DNA of 27,874 nt, taken from NCBI GenBank assembly GCA_965602635.1, contig CBFCZU010000021.1:1-27874 (forward strand), written 5' to 3'. The notes beneath the pieces were generated by a model. It made no database searches. It saw nothing but the letters and a program-made list of their open reading frames with translations, and was not told the origin of the DNA. Both the position numbers and the translations under genes were made by a program. This DNA comes from CBFCZU01 sp965602635 (GTDB lineage Bacteria; Planctomycetota; Phycisphaerae; SM23-33). This document shows positions 1 to 8,064 of the stretch, one piece after another (the stretch's first letter is position 1; each line of letters opens with the position of its first letter).

Positions 1-566
<566 letters not shown>

Positions 567-597
567 CCGATCTCCCGGCGAGCACCCGAGCGGCGCG

Positions 598-1746
598 CTA
601 GCGCTGGCAGATGGGCAGATACCCGTACGGCAACTGAAGGATCAGCGTGGCAATGGCCGTGCCGTACGTCGTGCCCACGCTGTCTCCCATCCACGACCCG
701 TCGAGGTTCTGCATCCCCAGCAGGCGGTCGCGGATCTGGGGGTAGTAGTTCTTCCAGTCCTTCCCGCCGCGCATGTACATCCCCTCCGCCATGTACATGT
801 GGGCATAGAAGTAGTGTCCACTGGACCGGGTGACCTGGACGTTGCGCTTGCAGTACGCCACGAGCCGCTCGACCATCTTGGCTTCCGGGGTCTTCGGCCC
901 GCCGACGCCGCGGTCGTAAATGCCGGCGGCGTAGAAGCAGGCAATGGCGGCGGCGGAGATCGGCGGGCGCGACGAGCCCCGGCTGCGGGCAGAGTAGCAG
1001 ATGCCCCCGTCGCCCTGCTGGCAGTACTTCAGGTACGCCACCGCCCGGGCGATCGTGCTCTTGGGGACCTTGATGCCGACGTTGCGGCAGGCCCGAAGCG
1101 CCTGAAGCTGCGTGACCGTCACCGACCCCTCGTCGCTCCTGGAGGTGGGGGTATATATCCAACCCCCGGCGTGGCCGTGGGCCTTGCCCAGGTCAGACTG
1201 GGCGCGGGCGGTGAGCTTGACCGCGGCGTCCAGGACCTTCCGCAAACGCTTGCTTATGTCCTTGTTCAGGTCCATGCCGTAGCACTGGGCCAGGAAAAGC
1301 ATCGAAAAGCCGTGCCCGTACATGCTCCTGCTCTCCCCGCCCGGGCCGGCGATCAGCCCGTCCTTGCCCGCCTCGCCGATCCGCAGGACGTAGAGCATTG
1401 CCTTCTTGGTGTTCTTGTAGTAGGGCCCGGTCTCCGGGGTGGACCCCGAGCCCAGCAGGGCGATGCCCGCCAGCGAGGTCATCACGGCCGGATAGTTGCC
1501 GTAGCTGCCGCTGTGCGCCCAACTGCCGTCGGCGCGCTGCGTCTTGACCAGGTACTTGAGCCCCCCGTCGATCGCCTTGACGGTCTTCTTGGTCATCATC
1601 TCCGGCAGGATGGCGACAGGGGGGGCTGCGTATGCCAGTCCGGCCCGAGGCCGGGGCGACTCGTCGCCGCCCCACGGAACGGCCAGAACCGCCGTCAGAA
1701 CGGCGGCGACCGACAACGCCATGATCCATCTATTCGCGCGCGTCAT
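598..1746 (-). CDS. Exported prenyltransferase/squalene-oxidase-repeat (alpha-alpha toroid) protein
   Basis: A 382-residue protein with an N-terminal signal sequence (hydrophobic residues 8-24, likely cleavage near AYA-A at 38-41). The mature part consists of squalene-cyclase/prenyltransferase-type repeats: QRADGSW at 70-76, QQGDGG at 243-248 and QNLDGSW at 346-352, plus GGWIY at 194-198. This fold is an alpha-alpha barrel. The DxDD acid motif of squalene-hopene cyclases is absent, so I do not call it a cyclase; it more likely binds or scaffolds in the periplasm. GAGGAGAG precedes the ATG and overlaps the TGA of the upstream propeller gene (12 bp gap), which implies translational coupling. 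Substrate and partners are unknown. The family call is firm, the function is not. Confidence 0.9.
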   Translation of the reverse strand: MTRANRWIMALSVAAVLTAVLAVPWGGDESPRPRAGLAYAAPPVAILPEMMTKKTVKAIDGGLKYLVKTQRADGSWAHSGSYGNYPAVMTSLAGIALLGSGSTPETGPYYKNTKKAMLYVLRIGEAGKDGLIAGPGGESRSMYGHGFSMLFLAQCYGMDLNKDISKRLRKVLDAAVKLTARAQSDLGKAHGHAGGWIYTPTSRSDEGSVTVTQLQALRACRNVGIKVPKSTIARAVAYLKYCQQGDGGICYSARSRGSSRPPISAAAIACFYAAGIYDRGVGGPKTPEAKMVERLVAYCKRNVQVTRSSGHYFYAHMYMAEGMYMRGGKDWKNYYPQIRDRLLGMQNLDGSWMGDSVGTTYGTAIATLILQLPYGYLPICQR

Positions 1747-1758
1747 CTTCGTCTCTCC

Positions 1759-4700
1759 TCAGTCCCTGCTGCCGTGGACCTCGACCCGCCCGGGCGTCTC
1801 CACGACCAGCTTGCCAGCGCACATGACCGGCCCGGAAACTGCCATGTGGCGGTATTGAGGGCTGATCCGCGCCCGGCCGGCGACGCGAACAATCTTGCCG
1901 GGCGCTACCTCGATTTTGTGCACCTCCTTGCCCGTGGACTTCTTCAGGATCTTGATCTCCGACGGCCTATTGTACGATTGCGACTTGACCAGCACCGCAA
2001 GGTGCTTCTGCCCCACCGCCGGCGGCATGACGTAGGCGTAGCTCCTGACCAGCTTGGGGGCAACGCTCTTTGCCCAGCGCCGCTCGCCCGTGGTCAGGTC
2101 GAATGCCTGCAGCATGGGGGCCATGACGTACGTCTGGACGCCGGACAGGCCCGTGTAACGATAGCTTGTGGGGGCCGAGCCGGTGACCAGGTAGAGGTGC
2201 TTGCCCCTGACCCAGGCGCGGCAGGGGGCGTGCGGCGTGCCTGGAATGGGGTTCCCGTTCGGGCCCGTCGTGGCCAGGAGGCTCTTGACCGACCGCCCGA
2301 AGTCCACCAGGCTGCGAACCTGCACTATTCCGCTGTTGACGTTCGGCGAGAGCAGGACGTTGCCGTCATTCGTCGCCATGATGGCTGGCTGGAGACTGCG
2401 GTTGAGCCCCAGCGACCACAGCGGCCTGTCGATGCCCAGCACCGGCTCGATGAGCTTGAGCGACTGGCCGTCGTTGACGACCAGCAGCCCGTCGTCGGTA
2501 AGGCGGGCCTGGCTGTAGCTGCGAGCCAGGCGGACCGTCCCCAGCGACTTCTTGCTCGACATGTCAAAGACAGTGGCCTTCCACTCGCTCCGCCCGTGGA
2601 CCGTCAGCAACAGCCCGCCGGCGATCTGGGGCGGCAGCCGCCAGGGCATTTCCTGGCGCGGGACGCTGTGGCGCCACAGCTCCTTGCCCGTGAGAACGTC
2701 CAGCACGTAAACCTCGCCGATGCTGCCGAGGATCGCCAGGCGGTCGTCCCCGAAGGCCATGGAGTACATCCGGGAGATGCGGCGGTCGGCGGCGGGAACC
2801 TGCCAGAGGAGCTTGCGGGTCTTTAGATCGACCGCGGCCGCCCCGCCACGGCTGACGGCCACCAGCAGCGTGCTGCCGTCGGCGCTCAGCGCCGCCATCG
2901 GGCCGTATTGCATCCCCCCGCTGTAGGCGTAAACCCGGTCCTGCCGGAGGGGCAGCGAGACCGTCCACTTGACGCCGTCGGCGAATGACTTGGGCGACGG
3001 GACGAAGAGACTGACCTCGTTGCCTCTCAGGATGAATATCCCGCCCGCGTGTCGCACGGCCAGCCCGTCCAGGCCGCGAAGGATACACGCGTCGGTTGCG
3101 CTGTCGTAGAGCTTGGCCAGCGGCAGCCGCAGGCGACCCGTGTAGAGCGGCCGGGCAGCGCACCTGGGCGTCTCGCCGGGGAAATCCTTCAGGAACTCCG
3201 CCAGCGTCCCGGTGACCCCGGCGAAGGAGACCCTCGTCGTGGGCGGGAGCTTGCGGACGTCCCGCAGGAACCAGTGCACGGCGTTCGAGCCGAGCTTCTT
3301 GTACACCAGCGCCCTTCCGACCCGGGCGGTGGCCAGCAGCTCGCTCTTGGGATAGTCCTTGCTGATCTGCCCGAGGCACTGGCCTGTCTGTATGAGCGCC
3401 TCCCGCTGCTGGATGCCGCTGGCGCTCAGGGCCTTCTTATAGTGCGTCTCCGCCGCCCGCAACAGGGCAGTGGGCGCCCACTTGCTGTGGGGATATACCT
3501 CGGCGACGCCGACCATGGCGTCCACGTCGCCGGCGGCCATGGCCGTGGTAAGGGCAGCGGAGGCCTTGGCGTCGAAGCCGGCGTAGCAGCTCTGTCCGTG
3601 CCGCTCGATCAGCCGTTTGATGAGCGACTGGGCAAGCTTCCTGCCCGAAAGCCGTGGCGTCTCGGGCTTGTCGCGGACGTACGGATCGGCGGCGTCGCCC
3701 ACGTCCACGTCCACCAGGTCGGTGCCGTCGCACTCCTCGGCCAGGCGGTGCGCCAGCTCGACCGCCTTGACAGGTTGGCCGGCGCGGCTGTGGTACTTGA
3801 TCATCCGCACCATCATCTCGCCCCGGCTGCGCAGGCTGTAGGCGTTGGCGGCGGCCTTCTCGAACAGGGAGACCATCTGCTCGTCGGTGGACGCGCGGTT
3901 GCCCAGGCTCACGTAGGTGCGGTACAGGGCCTGGGCGGTCTTTGCCAGCAGATCGTCCAGCTTGCCTTCACTGGCAAGCGCGTGGGCCTTGAGCAGGTCG
4001 CCCAGACCCTCGCTCGGGCGGGTGGCGTTGAAGGCGTTCATCCCCCGCCGGTAGAGCAGGTCGGGCACCTCCGCCGGCTTGGCGGCGGCGATCCGCGCGG
4101 TTAGCTGGGCGCGGAAGCTCTCATAGGGAAAATAGGCCGCCACGCCCGCGGCATTGGCCGCCATCAGCTTGCCGTCCACGCTCACGAGGTTGCCGAGGAT
4201 CCCGGTGGGCTCAACCAGGTCGATCCTGCTGACGGCGTAGTTCTTCAGCGAAATCCGCAGCAGCTCGCCCCTGGACGAGGCGAGGACGCTGTCCTCGGTG
4301 ACCGCCGGCCGGCCGACGATCTTGCCCGCCCCGCTGAAGTCCCTCACCTTCCCGCTTGCCAGGTCGATCAGGCAAAGCCCCTCGCCTGAGAGCATCACGG
4401 ACGACTCGTTGACGGCCGTCAGGTCGCGAAGGGACTTGCGATCGACCCGCCGCTCCAGTTGGCCCGTCTCAACCCGCAGGACCAGCATCTGCTCGCAGTC
4501 GGCCGGCAGGACCACCGCCCTGCCCTTGGCCACAATGATCGGGTTGAACGGGTAGGACAGGGAGACGCGAGGATAGCCGCCGGAGTAGGGGTACCTGCCG
4601 GAGCTTGACGTGGCGGCGTACTGATATGCCCAGATGGGCCGGCCGGTGTCCGCCTCGAAGGCCGCCATCACGCCGCCGTTGGTGACCGCGAACACCCGCC

Positions 4701-6396
4701 CGTCTGCCACCGCCGGCGGGCTGGCGCGGTCTATCGCCAGGTTGCGGGAGCCGTAGCGCATGTCGTAGATCGGCTGCTGGCCGACCATGGCGCTCCAGAT
4801 CAGCCGCCCCCCGTCTTCGACATCGAGGCAGATCAGGTAATAGGCCTGGAGGTACCCGGCCACGATGTACAGCCGACCGGCGGCGTAGGTCGGGGCGCCG
4901 AGGAACTTGCAGGCCCGGAGTATGTCCGCGCCGCCCTGGCCCTTGCCCACCGCCCAGGCGAGCTTGAGCTGCCCGGAGAGTGAGAACGCCGCCAACTGCG
5001 AAGCATCGCTGATCTGCAGCCGCTGCCCCGTTCGGGTGTATGCGTAGCGGAGGTTGGGCGGGATGAACCGCCCCACGGCGTACACCTTCCCCCCGCCGAC
5101 GCACAGCGTGTAGCGCCCGTCATCGGCGATGTTCATCCCGGAGGAGCCGTAATAGTTGTAACGCACCCCCGTGCCGACCTTGGGCTGTTCGTGCATGGCG
5201 AACGAGAGGCTGCGCCACTCCTCTCTGCCGGTCAGCAGGTCGTGGGCCACCACGTGCTCGTCGGAGCGATACAGCACCATCCCGCCGGCCACCACGGGGT
5301 GTATCATCGCCGGCAGTATCGTCCGAGTCACCCGGCTGCCCGACTTGGTGACAATGGCCAAGTGCCCCTCTTGAAGCCCGGCGTGCCTGACCTGGGCCAT
5401 CCGGGCGGTACTCGAGGGGTACCCCCGCCCGCCACTCAGCAGGCCCAGCAGCCTCTGGACGATGGGGCTCTCGCCGGGTGGGAGGTCGGGGCTGACCCAT
5501 CGCTGGCTGAGCACGGGCCTGCACGGCTTCATTACCGCGATGCCATCGGGGCTTCCCTGCACGCAGGACCAGCCGGCGACCGCAGCCGCGACCGCGGCGA
5601 ACCGCGGAGGCGGCGATTCCAGGGCCCGCCGGGCAAATGCCAGCACGTTTTGTTTTCGCCCGCCCAGCACGGCCTCGGCCTCGGGGTGCTTCTCGGCCAG
5701 CTCCGCAAGCGCGGCCTCGGCGCGGCGGGCCTCCCCGCCGTAATGGTGGGCTATGGCAATCTTGGCAAGCAGCACCGCCGGGTCGGTCTTCTCGTCGCGC
5801 CCAGTGCGGAGGATGTCACGCCAGCGGTTGGCGGCCTGGGAGAACTCGCGGCGGTCGAAGTGAATCGCCCCCAGCAGGTTCAGCGCCTGCTCGCCGTGGC
5901 TCGTATGGCGGTACTGCCGGATCAGCTTCCGCAGGGCGGCAGTGTCCATGCTCTTGGCGGCGCCACGGTAGAGCCTCTCGGCCATCGGGTCGAAAAGCCG
6001 GCGATACAGCTTCAGCCCGTCGGGGGGCAACTGGCCTATGACGTCGCTCGTCCGCGAACCCAGCGAAACGTACAGCCGGGGGTCGCTGGTCGGGACGAAC
6101 GGCTGGTCGGACCGCCCCAGCAGGGCCACCAGGATTTCGATGGCCTGGGCATATTCCTTCTTGCCGATCAGCTCCCGGGCCTTGCGGAGGTAGCCGCCCA
6201 GCTCGTCGTCGATGTAGATCAGGGGCAGCGGTTTGGGGCCGGTGCTGCTGGGCGCGGCGGAGGCCTCCATGACGACGCGCACCGGCCGGGCGGCCGCCTT
6301 TGCCTGGCCGGAAGAGATTGCCGGGCTGATCAGGACGACAGCAGCCGCCGCGACGAACGCCGCTGCCGATATGATTCCAACGCCCTTGCGGTTCAT
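1759..6396 (-). CDS. Giant exported protein with TPR-like helices and two PQQ/BamB-type beta-propellers
   Basis: A 1545-residue protein with a signal peptide (hydrophobic residues 8-30, likely cleavage near SSGQA). Approximate order of regions: helical TPR-like repeats (60-270); a first propeller with many short beta blades (340-770) carrying PQQ-repeat phrases such as TGREEWRS, DTGRPIWAYQYAA and VEDGGRLIW; a second helical TPR-like stretch (790-1060); and a second propeller (1090-1545) with LTGKELWRH, LKTRKLLWQVP and LTTGERRWAKS. PQQ-type blades occur both in quinoprotein dehydrogenases and in scaffolds such as BamB. No dehydrogenase catalytic set or c-type haem motif was seen, so a scaffold or sensor role is favoured. 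It is the first gene of the unit leading to the toroid protein and the MoxR ATPase. An AGGGA-like ribosome site lies 7 nt before the ATG. Confidence 0.88.
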   Translation of the reverse strand: MNRKGVGIISAAAFVAAAAVVLISPAISSGQAKAAARPVRVVMEASAAPSSTGPKPLPLIYIDDELGGYLRKARELIGKKEYAQAIEILVALLGRSDQPFVPTSDPRLYVSLGSRTSDVIGQLPPDGLKLYRRLFDPMAERLYRGAAKSMDTAALRKLIRQYRHTSHGEQALNLLGAIHFDRREFSQAANRWRDILRTGRDEKTDPAVLLAKIAIAHHYGGEARRAEAALAELAEKHPEAEAVLGGRKQNVLAFARRALESPPPRFAAVAAAVAGWSCVQGSPDGIAVMKPCRPVLSQRWVSPDLPPGESPIVQRLLGLLSGGRGYPSSTARMAQVRHAGLQEGHLAIVTKSGSRVTRTILPAMIHPVVAGGMVLYRSDEHVVAHDLLTGREEWRSLSFAMHEQPKVGTGVRYNYYGSSGMNIADDGRYTLCVGGGKVYAVGRFIPPNLRYAYTRTGQRLQISDASQLAAFSLSGQLKLAWAVGKGQGGADILRACKFLGAPTYAAGRLYIVAGYLQAYYLICLDVEDGGRLIWSAMVGQQPIYDMRYGSRNLAIDRASPPAVADGRVFAVTNGGVMAAFEADTGRPIWAYQYAATSSSGRYPYSGGYPRVSLSYPFNPIIVAKGRAVVLPADCEQMLVLRVETGQLERRVDRKSLRDLTAVNESSVMLSGEGLCLIDLASGKVRDFSGAGKIVGRPAVTEDSVLASSRGELLRISLKNYAVSRIDLVEPTGILGNLVSVDGKLMAANAAGVAAYFPYESFRAQLTARIAAAKPAEVPDLLYRRGMNAFNATRPSEGLGDLLKAHALASEGKLDDLLAKTAQALYRTYVSLGNRASTDEQMVSLFEKAAANAYSLRSRGEMMVRMIKYHSRAGQPVKAVELAHRLAEECDGTDLVDVDVGDAADPYVRDKPETPRLSGRKLAQSLIKRLIERHGQSCYAGFDAKASAALTTAMAAGDVDAMVGVAEVYPHSKWAPTALLRAAETHYKKALSASGIQQREALIQTGQCLGQISKDYPKSELLATARVGRALVYKKLGSNAVHWFLRDVRKLPPTTRVSFAGVTGTLAEFLKDFPGETPRCAARPLYTGRLRLPLAKLYDSATDACILRGLDGLAVRHAGGIFILRGNEVSLFVPSPKSFADGVKWTVSLPLRQDRVYAYSGGMQYGPMAALSADGSTLLVAVSRGGAAAVDLKTRKLLWQVPAADRRISRMYSMAFGDDRLAILGSIGEVYVLDVLTGKELWRHSVPRQEMPWRLPPQIAGGLLLTVHGRSEWKATVFDMSSKKSLGTVRLARSYSQARLTDDGLLVVNDGQSLKLIEPVLGIDRPLWSLGLNRSLQPAIMATNDGNVLLSPNVNSGIVQVRSLVDFGRSVKSLLATTGPNGNPIPGTPHAPCRAWVRGKHLYLVTGSAPTSYRYTGLSGVQTYVMAPMLQAFDLTTGERRWAKSVAPKLVRSYAYVMPPAVGQKHLAVLVKSQSYNRPSEIKILKKSTGKEVHKIEVAPGKIVRVAGRARISPQYRHMAVSGPVMCAGKLVVETPGRVEVHGSRD

Positions 6397-6455
6397 CGGT
6401 CCGTCCCTGCCCCGGGGCCTGCCAAGGGGCCCAAACCCGTTAACGCGGGAGAGTT

Positions 6456-6464
6456 ATTGTATCA
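6456..6464 (-). promoter_or_regulatory. Candidate extended -10 promoter for the propeller/toroid/MoxR unit
   Basis: The minus strand reads TGATACAAT: a TG extension one base upstream of TACAAT, which matches the TATAAT consensus in five of six positions. It lies about 60 bp before the ATG at 6396. No good -35 box is present at 17 bp, as is usual for extended -10 promoters. Prediction from sequence only. Confidence 0.4.
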
Positions 6465-6556
6465 GCGGCGCCATGGCGCACGGAAACCGTTTTTGCTTAC
6501 CTCTTTGTCGCGGCGGGCGGCACAAAGTTCCCCGATCCTGCGGAAATTCCCCCGGC

Positions 6557-6585
6557 TTGACGGCCGCCTCGGGGGCGGATAGCCT
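6557..6585 (+). promoter_or_regulatory. Candidate promoter of the DPM1-like glycosyltransferase, possibly giving a leaderless mRNA
   Basis: TTGACG at 6557-6562 (five of six to the -35 consensus), a 17-bp spacer, then TAGCCT at 6580-6585 (three of six to the -10 consensus). The ATG at 6594 begins 9 bases after the last base of the -10 box. The first transcribed base would therefore fall at or next to the start codon. No convincing Shine-Dalgarno precedes that ATG. Confidence 0.3.
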
Positions 6586-6593
6586 GCCGGGCG

Positions 6594-7520
6594 ATGGAAC
6601 CGGCCATCCACGTAGTGATCCCCTGCTACAACGAGGAGCCCACGATCGGCAAGGTGGTGGCCGACTTCCGCCGCGTGCTGCCGGGGGCGAAGGTCCACGT
6701 CTTCGACAACGTCTCGACGGACGCCACGGCGGAGGTGGCGGCGGAGGCCGGGGCGGTCATCCACCGCGTGAGGCTCCGCGGCAAGGGGCAGGTGGTCAGC
6801 ACGATCATCGAGACCGTGCCGGCCGACGTCTTCCTCATGGTCGACGGCGACGACACGTACCCGGCCGAGGAGGCGCCCAAGCTGCTGGCGCCCGTCCTCG
6901 CCGGGCGGGCCGACATGGTCGTCGGCGCGCGCCTGGGCCGACACGCACAAGGCGCGTTCAGGCCACTGCACATCATGGGAAACCACCTCGTCCGGGCCCT
7001 GACGAACCTGCTGTTCGGCGGACGCCTCAGCGACATCATGAGCGGCTACCGGGCCTTCACCGCGGAGCTGGCGCGGAACGTGCCCGTCACGGCCGTCGGG
7101 TTCGAGATCGAGACCGAGCTGACGGCCCTGAGCCTGCACTACGGATTCGCCATCGAGGAGGTCCCGATCGCCTACCGCTCGCGCCCGCCCGGCAGCGCCT
7201 CGAAGCTGAGGACGTTCAGCGACGGCGCGCGGATCATATGGACGATCCTCAAAGTTTTCCGCTGCCTCAAGCCTCTGAGCTTCTATGGCCTTGCGGCGGC
7301 GGTGGCGGCGGTGGCGGGCATCGCCTGCGCCCTGCCGAGCGCCTGGCGGCACTACTCCGGCGGCCGGGGAGACGCCGCGCCGCTGGTGGTAGGGATCGCA
7401 CTGCTGGCCGGGGCGGGGGTGTTGCTGGGCACGGGGCTGTTGGCGCGAACCATGAACCGGCGCCTGCGGGAGGTGACCTCTCTGACGCGCAAGACGCCGG
7501 CGTCGCGGGAGCGGCACTGA
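6594..7520 (+). CDS. Family 2 glycosyltransferase, dolichyl/polyprenyl-phosphate mannosyltransferase-like (DPM1/DpgT type)
   Basis: A 308-residue protein. The GT-A domain occupies about residues 1-225: the nucleotide-sugar start VVIPCYNEEPTIG, the metal-binding motif MVDGDDTYP, and the DPM1-family signatures DIMSGYRAF and GFEIETELT. Two hydrophobic segments follow (about 227-247 and 262-285), so it is membrane-anchored with the catalytic domain in the cytoplasm. Enzymes of this type move a sugar from a nucleotide donor onto a polyprenyl phosphate for use in glycan or protein glycosylation; the sugar here cannot be read from sequence. It is a single-gene unit, divergent from the propeller gene and convergent with the CBM48 gene (14 bp between stops). 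Translation initiation looks weak or leaderless. Confidence 0.9.
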   Translation: MEPAIHVVIPCYNEEPTIGKVVADFRRVLPGAKVHVFDNVSTDATAEVAAEAGAVIHRVRLRGKGQVVSTIIETVPADVFLMVDGDDTYPAEEAPKLLAPVLAGRADMVVGARLGRHAQGAFRPLHIMGNHLVRALTNLLFGGRLSDIMSGYRAFTAELARNVPVTAVGFEIETELTALSLHYGFAIEEVPIAYRSRPPGSASKLRTFSDGARIIWTILKVFRCLKPLSFYGLAAAVAAVAGIACALPSAWRHYSGGRGDAAPLVVGIALLAGAGVLLGTGLLARTMNRRLREVTSLTRKTPASRERH

Positions 7521-7534
7521 CCGGCGGGAGGTAA

Positions 7535-7873
7535 TCAGGCGGCGGCGACGGCCCGGGCCGGGGCGGGAACCTGAGGCTGAGGACGAACCTTCAGCCGAGG
7601 CTCCGGCACGCGCAGGACGCTGTCCATGCCGAACCTGCCCGGCTCGACGCCGAAGGCGGCGTAGTCGGTGTACCACAGACCGTCGGCGACGTAGCGGAAC
7701 CGGTGGTCCCCCGCCGGCAGGGGGAGCCTCAGGAGCCAGTGACCGTCCTCCTGGCGGACCATCGAGAGCTGGTCGATCCGCCAGTCGTTGAAGTCGCCGG
7801 CTAGGAAAACCTTCGAGGCCCCGGGACGGAAGAACCTGAACTCAACGTAGCCGTCGTCTGTGAGGGTCGTCAT
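7535..7873 (-). CDS. Small stand-alone CBM48/AMPK-beta-type glycogen-binding domain protein
   Basis: A 112-residue protein made of almost nothing but one early-set immunoglobulin-like CBM48 domain (residues 7-92): FRFFRPGASKVFLAGDFNDW, then GHWLLRLPLPAGDHRFRYV. This is the module that precedes the catalytic domain in glycogen branching and debranching enzymes and forms the glycogen-binding part of AMPK beta. A proline/alanine-rich tail follows and no catalytic domain is present. I chose the ATG at 7873 because an AAAGG ribosome site lies 6 nt upstream and the domain starts right after it; the frame could extend to 7996, but that extra 41 residues look like translated leader. It could bring another protein to glycogen or bind a kinase; its partner is not evident nearby. 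Confidence 0.8.
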   Translation of the reverse strand: MTTLTDDGYVEFRFFRPGASKVFLAGDFNDWRIDQLSMVRQEDGHWLLRLPLPAGDHRFRYVADGLWYTDYAAFGVEPGRFGMDSVLRVPEPRLKVRPQPQVPAPARAVAAA

Positions 7874-8022
7874 CGTCTGCCTTTCCGTGCATTCCAGGCC
7901 AGGCCGCGGCAGGCATCCGATCCGCCGGCGGGGAGGTGCCTGGTCTGTCCGACCTCTGAATCGGTAGGCTGCCGGGGCGACTTGAGTTACCAACACGCGG
8001 CGGGGGCAGGATTTATGCGGGG

Positions 8023-8043
8023 AGGGCGCGGATAATCCGCCCT
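8023..8043 (-). terminator. GC-rich hairpin just downstream of the OYE-GltD gene
   Basis: The core GCGGAT-A-ATCCGC (8028-8040) is a perfect inverted repeat. Flanking bases extend it to a 9-bp stem with a 2-nt bulge. It begins about 22 nt after the stop codon of the minus-strand gene. There is no following T-run on that strand, so it may be a 3'-end stabiliser or an attenuating hairpin rather than a true intrinsic terminator. Confidence 0.35.
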
Positions 8044-8064
8044 AAGTGTGTGTCTGAAATGACT

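Noticed and set aside
598..1746. Squalene-hopene cyclase or other terpene cyclase
   Set aside because: The QW-type repeats are present, but the DxDD catalytic motif is missing, the protein is short (382 aa) and it carries an export signal.
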